A stretch of 16,035 nt of DNA from Firmicutes bacterium UBA7523 (GCA_002479415.1 DLMZ01000053.1:1-16035), one strand, 5' to 3'; numbered from the stretch's first letter, positions 1 through 6,988 are shown. Numbers and translations: made by a program. The notes: generated from the letters alone by a model not told the origin.

Positions 1-56
1 GAACCGGTGACCTCATCCTTACCAAGGATGTGCTCTACCGACTGAGCTACGTGAGC
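1..56 (-). tRNA. tRNA-Thr(GGT), 3' end cut by window edge
   Basis: Read on the minus strand, a cloverleaf starts at position 56 with acceptor strand GCTCACG. The D arm GCTC...GAGC follows, then an anticodon stem CATCC/GGATG around loop TTGGTAA, so the anticodon is GGT (Thr). The start of the T arm (ACCGG TTC) is present. About 20 nt of the 3' side lie outside the window. It is the third tRNA of a transcript that also carries tRNA-fMet and tRNA-Gly, with a 12-nt spacer to tRNA-fMet. Confidence 0.93.
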
Positions 57-68
57 AAAAATAACAAA

Positions 69-144
<76 letters not shown>

Positions 145-167
145 ACATAACGAATCAAAGTAGATCT

Positions 168-241
168 TGGAGCGGGTGATGGGAATCGAACCCACGCAGC
201 CAGCTTGGGAAGCTGGAGCTCTACCATTGAGCCACACCCGC
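168..241 (-). tRNA. tRNA-Gly(CCC)
   Basis: This is a complete 74-nt cloverleaf with encoded CCA and acceptor stem GCGGGTG/CACCCGC. The anticodon stem CCAGC/GCTGG holds loop TTCCCAA, so the anticodon is CCC. This isoacceptor reads GGG. It is the first gene of the tRNA transcript, about 20 nt behind the predicted start site of the consensus promoter at 267-295. Confidence 0.95.
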
Positions 242-266
242 GCAGTCTTGCCGATTCAGCCTCTTG

Positions 267-295
267 ATTATACAACATCTATATATTCATGTCAA
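267..295 (-). promoter_or_regulatory. Consensus sigma-A promoter of the tRNA cluster
   Basis: The minus strand carries a perfect TTGACA (290-295), a 17-bp spacer and a perfect TATAAT (267-272). Transcription should start near 260 and read tRNA-Gly, fMet and Thr. The stretch upstream of the -35 box (about 298-330) is rich in A and T tracts, as expected for an UP element of a strong stable-RNA promoter. Confidence 0.9.
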
Positions 296-338
296 CATAG
301 ATAAAATGGCCAATTTTGTACAAAAAAACATATAGCAT

Positions 339-371
339 GCTGGAAACGAAACCAGCAGAACCGTCCCCGTG
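339..371. repeat. Short hairpin with CCGTCCCC tail, possible dispersed-repeat fragment
   Basis: A small inverted repeat GCTGG/CCAGC (339-343 and 352-356) is followed on the plus strand by AGAACCGTCCCCGTGGG. It lies between the sigH terminator and the tRNA promoter. Short GC-rich elements of this kind occur as dispersed repeats in some Clostridia. With one copy in the window, I cannot show that it is repeated. Confidence 0.25.
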
Positions 372-380
372 GGTGCATAT

Positions 381-411
381 AAAAACCCCGGCACCGCTGT
401 GACGGGGTTTT
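381..411 (-). terminator. Intrinsic terminator of sigH
   Basis: On the minus strand the stem AAAACCCCG (411-403) pairs with CGGGGTTTT (390-382) around a 12-nt loop, and the T-run continues to 381. It begins 10 nt past the sigH stop codon. The symmetric A and T runs would let it work in both directions. It separates sigH from the tRNA transcript. Confidence 0.88.
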
Positions 412-420
412 GCGTCTCTA

Positions 421-1080
421 TTAATTTTCACGAAGCTCCAAATACCTCTCCAACTTCCTTTTAACCCTTTGCAGCGCATTGTCTATTGACTTAACGTGCC
501 TCTTTAACTCCACAGCAATTTCCTGGTATGACTTGCCTTCAAGATAGAACATCAAGACCTTCCACTCAAGATCACTGAGGATTTCGCCCATTTTAATCTC
601 AATATTGTCATACTCTTCCCTATTAATCATTAGCTCTTCGGGATCGGTAATCTTAGCGCCTGAAAGGATGTCCAACAGGGTCCTGTCCGAATCTTCGTCA
701 TAGATAGGCTTATTTAGCGATACATAGGAGTTCAGCGGAATATGCTTCTGCCTTGTAGCTGTTTTAATTGCTGTAATAATTTGGCGGGTAATACAAAGCT
801 CGGCAAAAGCCCGAAAAGAGGAAAGTTTGTCCTCTTTAAAATCTCGGATAGCCTTGTACAGCCCAATCATTCCCTCTTGAATGATATCTTCTCTGTCGGC
901 ACCTATGAGGAAATACGACCTGGCTTTGGCCTTTACGAAATTACGGTACTTATTAATCAGAAACTCCAGCGCCACTTCACAGCCTTCTTTAGCCTGAAGC
1001 GCTATTTCTTCGTCACTTTGCACATCGTAGTTTTCGTAAACCTTCACCAGACCACGGATATTTTGGGCCGTAACACTCAC
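421..1080 (-). CDS. sigH: RNA polymerase sigma-H factor (early sporulation)
   Basis: This alternative sigma factor directs transition-state and early sporulation genes. The 219-residue product closely matches Bacillus subtilis SigH (218 aa) as I recall it. Region 2 carries YRNFVKAKARSYFLIGADREDIIQEG, shown here as its two halves YRNFVKAKARSYF and LIGADREDIIQEG. The -10-recognising segment includes ITRQIITAIKTATRQKH. Region 4 ends with the helix-turn-helix SYQEIAVELKRHVKSIDNAL. The GTG at 1080 is chosen as start because GGAGG (1089-1093) lies 8 nt upstream. An in-frame ATG at 1086 is only 2 nt from that site, and a TTG at 1119 lies almost at the transcription start. The gene has its own promoter (1139-1168) and terminator, although no terminator separates it from rlmB upstream. 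Confidence 0.96.
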   Translation of the reverse strand: MSVTAQNIRGLVKVYENYDVQSDEEIALQAKEGCEVALEFLINKYRNFVKAKARSYFLIGADREDIIQEGMIGLYKAIRDFKEDKLSSFRAFAELCITRQIITAIKTATRQKHIPLNSYVSLNKPIYDEDSDRTLLDILSGAKITDPEELMINREEYDNIEIKMGEILSDLEWKVLMFYLEGKSYQEIAVELKRHVKSIDNALQRVKRKLERYLELREN

Positions 1081-1093
1081 AAGCATCGCCTCC

Positions 1094-1109
1094 ACGATTA
1101 TATAATCGT
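1094..1109. promoter_or_regulatory. 16-bp perfect palindrome in the sigH leader
   Basis: ACGATTATATAATCGT is a perfect palindrome ending one base from the GGAGG of sigH, downstream of the predicted transcription start near 1131. It could be an operator for a dimeric repressor or a weak RNA hairpin (CGATT/AATCG) next to the ribosome binding site. The sequence is certain; the role is inferred from position only. Confidence 0.45.
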
Positions 1110-1138
1110 TGCTCCGCAACCTGGAAACCTATAATGGT

Positions 1139-1168
1139 ATTATAACTTAATGTTGTCGAAAGCGTCAA
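1139..1168 (-). promoter_or_regulatory. Sigma-A promoter of sigH
   Basis: On the minus strand TTGACG (1163-1168), an 18-bp spacer and TATAAT (1139-1144) form a near-consensus promoter in the gap between rlmB and sigH. The predicted start site near 1131 gives a leader of about 50 nt that contains the palindrome at 1094-1109. Confidence 0.8.
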
Positions 1169-1191
1169 GACTTATATGCAGACATGCCCGC

Positions 1192-1929
1192 TTAAAACCC
1201 TTCCCGCTGCCTGTATACCTCATATAAGAGGAGGGTACCGGCTACTGAAGCGTTTAGAGACGCCAGCCTACCCTTCATTGGAAGACTTACCAAAAAGTCA
1301 CACTTTTCCTTGATAAGTCTGCTGAGGCCGCTGCCTTCAGCCCCTATTACCAGAGCAACGCCTCTGTTGTAATCTCCTGCTGTGTAAATTCTCTCCCCGT
1401 CCATGTCGGCACCATATACCCATAGTCCGGCTTCCTTACATTCTTCCAGGCAGCGGGCAAGATTAACTACCCGGGCTACCGGCAGATGCTCTGCAGCTCC
1501 GGCAGCCGTACGAACAACAGCCGGAGTTACCTGCACTGCTCTTCTTTCAGGAATCACCAAGCCGTGACAGCCTGCGGCATGTGCACTGCGCATCAACGCA
1601 CCAAGGTTGTGAGGATCTTGCACATGGTCAAGAATCAGCAAAAACGGGGCTTCTCCGTTGCTCCCCTCTAATAATTCGGCAAGGTCCGTATATTTAAAAG
1701 GCTCCGTCTCCGCCAAAACGCCCTGATGGTTCCGGGTGCCGGCCAATTTCTCCAGTGAACTTTTTTCTAAGAACCTCACTGGAATATCTGCCTGTTTTGC
1801 CAAGGAAAGAATCTCTTCAACAGGCTTCCCGTGGGAACCTTTTTGTAACAGCAGCCCGGTTATTGCAGTTCCGGCGCGGAGAGCCTCCAATACAGGGCGG
1901 CGCCCTTCAATCATTCTTTTTTCTTCCAT
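1192..1929 (-). CDS. rlmB: 23S rRNA (guanosine-2'-O-)-methyltransferase RlmB, SpoU family
   Basis: This is an S-adenosylmethionine-dependent ribose 2'-O-methyltransferase of the SPOUT superfamily; the family modifies a guanosine in domain V of 23S rRNA. The 245-residue product has the N-terminal substrate-binding domain (IEGRRPVLEAL) and all three SpoU motifs: LDHVQDPHNLGALMRSA, VIGAEGSGLSR and LPMKGRLASLNASVAG, the last two forming the trefoil-knot cofactor site. The ATG at 1929 is preferred because GAGGTG lies 9 nt upstream; the GTG at 1941 would overlap that site. It follows thyX after 13 nt, so it belongs to the cysE operon. RlmB and the related TrmH/YacO names are not fully separable by sequence alone, but position after cysS and mrnC supports this call. 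Confidence 0.93.
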   Translation of the reverse strand: MEEKRMIEGRRPVLEALRAGTAITGLLLQKGSHGKPVEEILSLAKQADIPVRFLEKSSLEKLAGTRNHQGVLAETEPFKYTDLAELLEGSNGEAPFLLILDHVQDPHNLGALMRSAHAAGCHGLVIPERRAVQVTPAVVRTAAGAAEHLPVARVVNLARCLEECKEAGLWVYGADMDGERIYTAGDYNRGVALVIGAEGSGLSRLIKEKCDFLVSLPMKGRLASLNASVAGTLLLYEVYRQREGF

Positions 1930-1942
1930 CAAGCAAGGCACC

Positions 1943-2629
1943 TCACATTGTGCGATATTTTTCTCTGACTTGAACCATACGACCGCAGGTCATTGCCCCC
2001 TCCGGGCAAGAGCCTTTACTGACGCAGGCCGGCCCGGCCAGGCTAAAGAGTGTTGGAGCAACCTTTTTAACTTCCTTATAAATAGCCTCCGCCAGCGCCC
2101 TAATCTCCCATTGCGCCCTTTCACAGCAGCGCAGCTGAAAAAAGTTCAGCAGGCTCCGGGCATTCATGGTAAAAACAAACTTAGTTTCGCAAGCATTAGG
2201 GAGAACATAGCGGGCATCCTCCTGGTGAGCAACTTTTAGCAATGCCCGGTAAGCTTCCTGGATTTTTGCCATCTGCTCCTTGTAGATTAGATAAGCTTCC
2301 GAGTCAGCAGCAATAGACGGGGGGACAATATAATCAAAATCATCTTCACAGACATAACGCTGTGATTTTTGCGAATAAGAAGCAATGCGATGGCGAACCA
2401 TTTGGTGGGACAGTACACGACTAACTCCTGCTACGGCAAAAGTAAATGAAACATGCTCAATGGGCGAAAGATGCCCCAGTTCAATTAACTTGCCAAGAAA
2501 ACTTTGCACCTTCTTGTCGGTCATTCCATCGTACAAAACATCAGCATCGTCAGGAGAATAGCATAAACGCGCTGCTGCAGCCACTACTTTCTCCGGATCA
2601 GGGGTATAACTCAATAACGTTACTTTCAC
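1943..2629 (-). CDS. thyX: Flavin-dependent thymidylate synthase ThyX
   Basis: ThyX makes dTMP from dUMP using methylene-tetrahydrofolate, FAD and NADPH, and is unrelated to ThyA. The 228-residue protein shows the family signature RHRX7S with R79, H80, R81 and S89 (RHRIASYSQKSQRY). It also has the conserved early segment GHLSPIEHVSF and a C-terminal segment NARSLLNFFQLRCCERAQWE with the residues expected to bind dUMP. The start is GTG, whose bases overlap the mrnC stop (GTGA), with GGAGG 7 nt upstream, so the two genes are translationally coupled. This gene is not part of the Bacillus version of the cluster. Confidence 0.96.
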   Translation of the reverse strand: MKVTLLSYTPDPEKVVAAAARLCYSPDDADVLYDGMTDKKVQSFLGKLIELGHLSPIEHVSFTFAVAGVSRVLSHQMVRHRIASYSQKSQRYVCEDDFDYIVPPSIAADSEAYLIYKEQMAKIQEAYRALLKVAHQEDARYVLPNACETKFVFTMNARSLLNFFQLRCCERAQWEIRALAEAIYKEVKKVAPTLFSLAGPACVSKGSCPEGAMTCGRMVQVREKYRTM

Positions 2630-3000
2630 TCTTTATCCTCCCCCACATCAATAAATGAAAACAATTCATCCAGCCTTTTCTGCGCCCCCGATAAATACAG
2701 CCACCCAACTAAAGCTTCCAGGCCTGTGGCCATCCTATACTCTGCCATATCGGCATTTTTCGGCACTTTGCTTTTCGTGTTCCGCCCCCTGCGGACAAAG
2801 GCAGTTTCTTCTTCTGTAAGAAGCGGTTCAAGTCGGCGCAAAATATCTGCCTGTCCCGCAGCACTGGTAAAACGCGTGGCTCTCCTGTGCAATTGGCTAA
2901 CAGGCTTTGCCCCCTGCCTAACTAGCCACTGACGAATATACAACTCATAAACAGCATCACCTACATAAGCCAAAAGAATCGGTGGCAGCATCTCATGCAT
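2626..3000 (-). CDS. mrnC: Mini-ribonuclease III (23S rRNA maturation)
   Basis: Mini-III is an RNase III-type catalytic domain without the double-stranded-RNA-binding domain; it trims the ends of 23S rRNA precursors. The 124-residue product opens with LLAYVGDAVYELYIR, including the catalytic-motif residues D15 and E19. It contains RRGRNTKSKVPKNA and ends with the second acidic site TGLEALVGWLYL. The ATG at 3000 lies 1 nt after the cysS stop with GGAAG upstream; a longer frame back to 3048 would run into cysS. Its place directly behind cysS is the same as in Bacillus. Confidence 0.95.
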   Translation of the reverse strand: MHEMLPPILLAYVGDAVYELYIRQWLVRQGAKPVSQLHRRATRFTSAAGQADILRRLEPLLTEEETAFVRRGRNTKSKVPKNADMAEYRMATGLEALVGWLYLSGAQKRLDELFSFIDVGEDKE

Positions 3001-3001
3001 A

Positions 3002-4408
3002 CTATTTCTTCCGCCAGCGGATTCCCTGAGGGGTATCCTCCAACACAATCCCTAAAGAGTTCAATTCATCACGAATAGCATCGGCAGTACTCCAGTCCTT
3101 TTCCTGCCGTGCCTGCTGCCGCTTGGCAATCAGCTCATTAACCCTTTTGTCAAGCTCCTTATTATCACCATGAGCAGAGAAAAAGCCCAAAATGGCCCCC
3201 ACCTCTTCAAATACTCCCAGTGTTTTTTCCACCACTTCCCGGGAGGGAGCTGGTTCTTTTAAATATGCATTGGTTTCCCTTGCCAATTCAAAAATAACAG
3301 CAAGGCCGTCAGCCGTATTGAAATCATCATCCATTGCTTCCACAAAACGACTACGATATCCCTCCAACTGTGCCATAAGCTCTTTAGGCGGAGCCTCAGC
3401 ATCTGCCGGTAGCTTCGCCGCCAAGTCACGCAAATTATAAACCACGTTATTTAAACGTGCAAGGCCGCTTTTTGCTTGCTGCAACAAATCAGCTGAATAG
3501 TTAATAGGATTTCGGTAATGAGCAGACAGCATAAAAAAGCGGATAACCTCCGGCTCCACATGCTTGCAGATTTCTCGTACAGTCATAAAATTACCCAAGG
3601 ACTTGGACATCTTCTTCTGGTCAATATTCAAGTAACCTGCATGAAGCCAATACCTGGCAAATGGCTTGCCGGTTGCTCCTTCACTCTGTGCTTTCTCATT
3701 TTCATGGTGAGGGAAAATTAAATCCGGACCTCCAGCGTGGATATCCAGCGTATCACCAAGATACTTGGTTGACATTACCGAACACTCAATATGCCAGCCT
3801 GGACGTCCTTTGCCCCAAGGACTGTCCCAGGCAGGTTCCCCCGGCTTCTGCTTCTTCCAGAGGGCAAAGTCCAGCGGATGTTTTTTCCGCTCGTCCAAGT
3901 CAACCCTGGCACCAGAAACAAGCTCGTCCAACGGCTGATTAGACAACTCCCCGTAGTTTGGAAACGCCGGTGTATGAAAATAAACATCGCCGTCTACATT
4001 ATAGGCCATGCCCTTTTCCATCAGCTTCTCAATAAGCTCCACCATTTCAGGGATATGCTCCGTAGCCTTGGGATGCACGTCTGCCTTTTCCACTCCCAGA
4101 GCCTCAACATCATCAAAATACGCTTGAATGAACCGGTCAGCCAATTGCGGCACTGTAATCTCCAGTTCGGCAGCGCGCTTAATCATTTTATCATCAATAT
4201 CGGTAAAATTTTGCACAAAAGTTACATCATAGCCACGGTAGCGCAAATAGCGCCTTATCACATCAAAGACAATAAAAATCCGTGCATTGCCGATGTGAAA
4301 ATAATCATATACCGTAGGGCCGCAAGCATAAATACCTACTTTTTTGTCCTGAACAGGCACAAGCTCCTCTTTTTTGCGGGATATGGTATTAAAGAGTCGT
4401 ATTGTCAT
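3002..4408 (-). CDS. cysS: Cysteinyl-tRNA synthetase
   Basis: This class I aminoacyl-tRNA synthetase charges tRNA-Cys. The 468-residue protein has the usual length. It shows the zinc ligand C29 in YACGPTVYD, the HIGH motif as HIGN (38-41), the further zinc-site segments GWHIECSVM and HHENE, and the KMSKS loop (KKMSKSLGN), followed by the helical anticodon-binding domain. The ATG at 4408 has GGAGG 7 nt upstream; the frame stays open further upstream to 4513, but that part lies inside cysE. The cysE stop overlaps the start by 20 nt. Expression should follow the cysteine T-box at 5101-5348, which senses the same tRNA that this enzyme charges. Confidence 0.97.
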   Translation of the reverse strand: MTIRLFNTISRKKEELVPVQDKKVGIYACGPTVYDYFHIGNARIFIVFDVIRRYLRYRGYDVTFVQNFTDIDDKMIKRAAELEITVPQLADRFIQAYFDDVEALGVEKADVHPKATEHIPEMVELIEKLMEKGMAYNVDGDVYFHTPAFPNYGELSNQPLDELVSGARVDLDERKKHPLDFALWKKQKPGEPAWDSPWGKGRPGWHIECSVMSTKYLGDTLDIHAGGPDLIFPHHENEKAQSEGATGKPFARYWLHAGYLNIDQKKMSKSLGNFMTVREICKHVEPEVIRFFMLSAHYRNPINYSADLLQQAKSGLARLNNVVYNLRDLAAKLPADAEAPPKELMAQLEGYRSRFVEAMDDDFNTADGLAVIFELARETNAYLKEPAPSREVVEKTLGVFEEVGAILGFFSAHGDNKELDKRVNELIAKRQQARQEKDWSTADAIRDELNSLGIVLEDTPQGIRWRKK

Positions 4409-5054
4409 TTGGGGTCCTCCCTTTAAGACACTTTTCTTGCTGGAAGCGCAAGTCATCAATCTGTTTTTGCAGACAGTGAAGCATTTCAGCAACGGGATCT
4501 GGAAGATCTTCATGATTTAAATCTATCGATGGAATACGTTCCCCATCGTAAAGAACTACACGGCCAGGAACACCAACCACGGTCGTATGCGACGGAACAT
4601 TATTAAGTACAACAGAACCCGCTCCAATTTTAGCATAATCACCAATAACAATAGGACCTAGTACTTTAGCACCCGTTCCAATAACCACATTATTCCCCAC
4701 GGTTGGATGACGTTTCCCTTTTTCTTTTCCTGTCCCGCCCAGAGTAACACTCTGGTAAATGGTAACATTGTCTCCAACCTCTGCAGTTTCACCGATAACC
4801 ACTCCCATGCCGTGGTCAATAAACACACCGTTGCCGATTTTCGCGCCGGGGTGTATCTCAATCCCTGTAATAAAACGGGCAAACTGGGAAATCAGGCGGG
4901 CAAGCAGTACCAGCTTATTCCGGTGCAGCGCATGAGCCAATCGATGCAGTGCAATGGCATGCAATCCCGGATAACACAGCATAACCTCCAGGATCGACTT
5001 TGCTGCCGGATCCCTTTCAAATATCACTTTAATGTCTTGCTTTAGTATACTCAC
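4389..5054 (-). CDS. cysE: Serine O-acetyltransferase (cysteine biosynthesis)
   Basis: CysE makes O-acetylserine from serine and acetyl-CoA, the committed step of cysteine synthesis. The 221-residue product has a helical N-terminal part followed by the left-handed beta-helix of hexapeptide repeats (IEIHPGAKIGNGVFIDHGMG, then VTLGGTGKEKGKRHPTVG and KIGAGSVVLNNVPSHTT). The catalytic-site histidines are in DHGMG and KRHPT; the acidic partner that is Asp in E. coli is Glu here (IEIHP), as I recall for Bacillus CysE. The start is GTG (5052-5054) with GGGGAG about 10 nt upstream. It is the first gene behind the T-box leader and overlaps cysS by 20 nt. Confidence 0.95.
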   Translation of the reverse strand: MSILKQDIKVIFERDPAAKSILEVMLCYPGLHAIALHRLAHALHRNKLVLLARLISQFARFITGIEIHPGAKIGNGVFIDHGMGVVIGETAEVGDNVTIYQSVTLGGTGKEKGKRHPTVGNNVVIGTGAKVLGPIVIGDYAKIGAGSVVLNNVPSHTTVVGVPGRVVLYDGERIPSIDLNHEDLPDPVAEMLHCLQKQIDDLRFQQEKCLKGRTPNDNTTL

Positions 5055-5100
5055 CTATCTCACGCTCCCCGATGCTTAGCAATTTTTCAGTTTCCCCGAA

Positions 5101-5348
5101 AAAACAAAAAACCGTCTCAATATTCAGAGACGGTTTGACCGCGGTCCCACCCTGTTTGGACAAAATTGTCCCACTCACTGCGATTAACGGCCGCAACCGC
5201 ATCCTCTTACTTATTTGTTCGGAGGACAAACTTGGAGGCGCACTTCAGGCTTCATATCCGAGAGTTCCTTTCAGCCGGGGGAACTCCTCTCTAACGGCAT
5301 CCGCACAACCCTACTCTACCTCTTCATTGTCTTTCATTTCTTAATATA
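5101..5348 (-). promoter_or_regulatory. Cysteine T-box leader of the cysE-cysS operon
   Basis: The minus strand contains the T-box core AGGGTGGGACCGCGG (5153-5139). Stem I base pairs GACAA/TTGTC and GAGG/CCTC flank a specifier loop with AGTA on one side and GAAGTGCG on the other. The triplet in register is UGC (5242-5240), a Cys codon followed by a purine, which fits the downstream genes. The distal loop region AGAGAG...GGCTGAAAGG is also present. The antiterminator CAGGG-UGGGACC-GCGG-UCAAA-CCGU-CUCUG (5154-5125) competes with the terminator at 5104-5136. Uncharged tRNA-Cys should favour readthrough into cysE and cysS. This leader fills the 344-nt gap between gltX and cysE. Confidence 0.93.
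5104..5136 (-). terminator. T-box intrinsic terminator
   Basis: On the minus strand AACCGTCTC (5135-5127) pairs with GAGACGGTT (5118-5110) around an 8-nt loop and is followed by TTTTGTTTTTT. Its 5' half is shared with the antiterminator of the T-box, which makes the two folds mutually exclusive. Confidence 0.92.
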
Positions 5349-5354
5349 ATCTAT

Positions 5355-5383
5355 ATTATAGAAGGGGCGTCTCTATGTGTCAA
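5355..5383 (-). promoter_or_regulatory. Consensus promoter of the T-box/cysE operon
   Basis: On the minus strand TTGACA (5378-5383), a 17-bp spacer and TATAAT (5355-5360) form a perfect sigma-A promoter. It begins 16 bp past the gltX stop. The predicted start near 5348 coincides with the beginning of T-box stem I, so cysE has its own start in addition to any readthrough from gltX. Confidence 0.9.
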
Positions 5384-5398
5384 CTATTAGAGTAATTG

Positions 5399-6859
5399 CT
5401 ACATGTTTCCCAGTGTATGCTCCAGCCTTTTGGCAACAAGCGCCGGACCAAGGAGGGCTAGAAGCGAATTAAGATCCGGCCCATGCGACTGACCGGAAAC
5501 AGCAACTCTCACAGCCATAAATAGAGGTTTTCCTTTGACCCCCAGCTCTTTTCCTATTTCTTTCAGTGTATTGCGTACAATACTCTCATCCCACTCAGTA
5601 AAAGCTAGCGCTTTATCACGAAAAGCATTAAGAACAGAGGGAGTTGATTCCAAAGCAATCACAATTTTAGCTTCTTCCTCGTCAGCTAGCTCCACAGTCT
5701 CACCGAAAAACACACGAACAAGCTCCGGAGATTGGCCTGCAAATTCCAGCTTTTCCTTTACTGTAGCTACCACCTGCTGCAGCCATACTAAGCGATCAGG
5801 CGACAAATCATTTTCAATCAGGCCTGCAGCCTGTATATGAGGAAGACACAGCTCGGTAATTCTTTCCAGTGAAGCCTCTCTAATATAGTGGGCGTTCATC
5901 CATTTTAATTTATCGAAGTTAAATACAGCCGGGCTTTTAGAAACACGCTTCAGCGAAAACCGGGAAATCAGTTCTTCAACTGTAAATATTTCATCCTCAC
6001 CTTCGGGAGACCAGCCAAGCAAAGCCAGAAAGTTTACTAAAGCTCCTGGCAAATAACCGTCCTGGCGATACTGAACCACGGATGTGGCCCCATGCCTTTT
6101 ACTCATTTTAGAGCGATCTTCGCCTAGAATAAGAGAAATATGAGCAAACTGGGGAAGATTAAAGTTAAGAGCCTCATAAATCAGAATTTGACGCGGCGTA
6201 TTGGAAAGATGTTCTTCTCCCCGCAAAACATGGGTAATCCCCATCAAAGCGTCATCCAAGACAACAGCAAAATTATATGTGGGTATACCATCGGACTTTA
6301 CAATAATAAAATCACCTATGCCATCACTCTCAAACTCAACCCGTCCGCGCACCAAGTCTTCCACCACCAACAAACGCCCTTCTGGCACACGAAACCTAAC
6401 GACCGGCTGCTTGCCTGCAGCACAAAAATCATCTCGTTCTTTTATTGTTAAGTCCCGGCATTTACCCATATAGCGTGGCAATTCTCCACGAGACAAAAGC
6501 GCTTCCCGCTCCGCCTCCAATTCTTCGCCGCTGCAAAAGCAGTGATAAGCCTGGCCCATTTCCAACAGCTTGTCCACATAAGGACGGTAAATCTCCAGCC
6601 GCTCCTGTTGACGATATGGACCGTTTTCTCCGCCAACTGCAATACCTTCGTCCCAGTCAAGACCAAGCCAGCGCAGCGAATCAAGAATCATCTCCGCATA
6701 TTCAACTGTGGAACGCTCCAAATCTGTATCCTCGACGCGAACCACCATTTGGCCGCCGTAATGACGGGCAAAAAGCCAATTAAACAAAGCGGAACGTGCC
6801 CCGCCAATATGTAAAGGCCCCGTTGGGCTGGGAGCAAAACGTACTTTAACGTTATTCAT
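5399..6859 (-). CDS. gltX: Glutamyl-tRNA synthetase
   Basis: This class Ib aminoacyl-tRNA synthetase charges tRNA-Glu; in most Bacillota the enzyme also charges tRNA-Gln for later amidation, though specificity cannot be read from sequence here. The 486-residue protein has FAPSPTGPLHIGGARSALF with HIGG at 17-20, the nucleotide-binding segment VRVEDTDLERS, and the KMSKS-type loop SKMSKRHGA near residue 250. The all-helical anticodon-binding domain forms the C-terminal third. The ATG at 6859 has GGAGGG 5 nt upstream. The gene is transcribed alone or with the cysE operon and starts from a promoter region shared with the divergent nadE. Confidence 0.97.
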   Translation of the reverse strand: MNNVKVRFAPSPTGPLHIGGARSALFNWLFARHYGGQMVVRVEDTDLERSTVEYAEMILDSLRWLGLDWDEGIAVGGENGPYRQQERLEIYRPYVDKLLEMGQAYHCFCSGEELEAEREALLSRGELPRYMGKCRDLTIKERDDFCAAGKQPVVRFRVPEGRLLVVEDLVRGRVEFESDGIGDFIIVKSDGIPTYNFAVVLDDALMGITHVLRGEEHLSNTPRQILIYEALNFNLPQFAHISLILGEDRSKMSKRHGATSVVQYRQDGYLPGALVNFLALLGWSPEGEDEIFTVEELISRFSLKRVSKSPAVFNFDKLKWMNAHYIREASLERITELCLPHIQAAGLIENDLSPDRLVWLQQVVATVKEKLEFAGQSPELVRVFFGETVELADEEEAKIVIALESTPSVLNAFRDKALAFTEWDESIVRNTLKEIGKELGVKGKPLFMAVRVAVSGQSHGPDLNSLLALLGPALVAKRLEHTLGNM

Positions 6860-6888
6860 ACAAACCCTCCTGCTTCAGAATCTTAACT

Positions 6889-6917
6889 ATTATACCACTA
6901 TTGAAAAATAGACACAA
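6889..6917 (-). promoter_or_regulatory. Extended -10 promoter of gltX
   Basis: On the minus strand TATAAT (6889-6894) is preceded by TGG, an extended -10 (TGn). At 17 bp further upstream lies only a weak -35 (TTGTGT, 6912-6917), which overlaps one arm of the inverted repeat at 6913-6932. Confidence 0.7.
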
Positions 6918-6932
6918 CAATGACAGGTTGTG
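6913..6932. promoter_or_regulatory. Inverted repeat between gltX and nadE promoters (candidate operator)
   Basis: CACAAC (6913-6918) and GTTGTG (6927-6932) are separated by 8 bp. The symmetry extends to flanking TAG/CTA if one extra A is allowed in the left arm. It covers the -35 region of gltX and abuts the -10 box of nadE, so one bound dimer could affect both genes. The binding protein is unknown. Confidence 0.5.
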
Positions 6933-6939
6933 CTATAAT
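6931..6939 (+). promoter_or_regulatory. Extended -10 promoter of nadE
   Basis: TGCTATAAT is an extended -10 element with a perfect TATAAT (6934-6939). No good -35 lies 17 bp upstream. The start site should be near 6946, giving a leader of about 43 nt. The inverted repeat ends 2 bp before the -10 hexamer. Confidence 0.68.
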
Positions 6940-6988
6940 ATTTTAAAGCCTAACTTATACGCATTCTAAATATAAAGAGGGGGAACAC

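Noticed and set aside
1081..1119. Longer sigH start at TTG 1119 or ATG 1086
   Set aside because: The GGAGG is correctly spaced only for the GTG at 1080, and the resulting length matches known SigH; the TTG is within about 12 nt of the predicted transcript start.
1095..1125. TATAAT inside the palindrome as the main sigH -10 box
   Set aside because: The hexamer 17 bp upstream (TCCAGG) is no -35 box, while a near-consensus promoter lies at 1139-1168.
3791..4426. 211-codon open frame on the plus strand
   Set aside because: It lies entirely opposite cysS, shows no family motif and has no start signals; it is a shadow of the real gene.
4409..4513. 35-residue N-terminal extension of CysS
   Set aside because: It is coding sequence of cysE read in another frame; the ATG at 4408 has a proper ribosome binding site and gives the normal CysS length.
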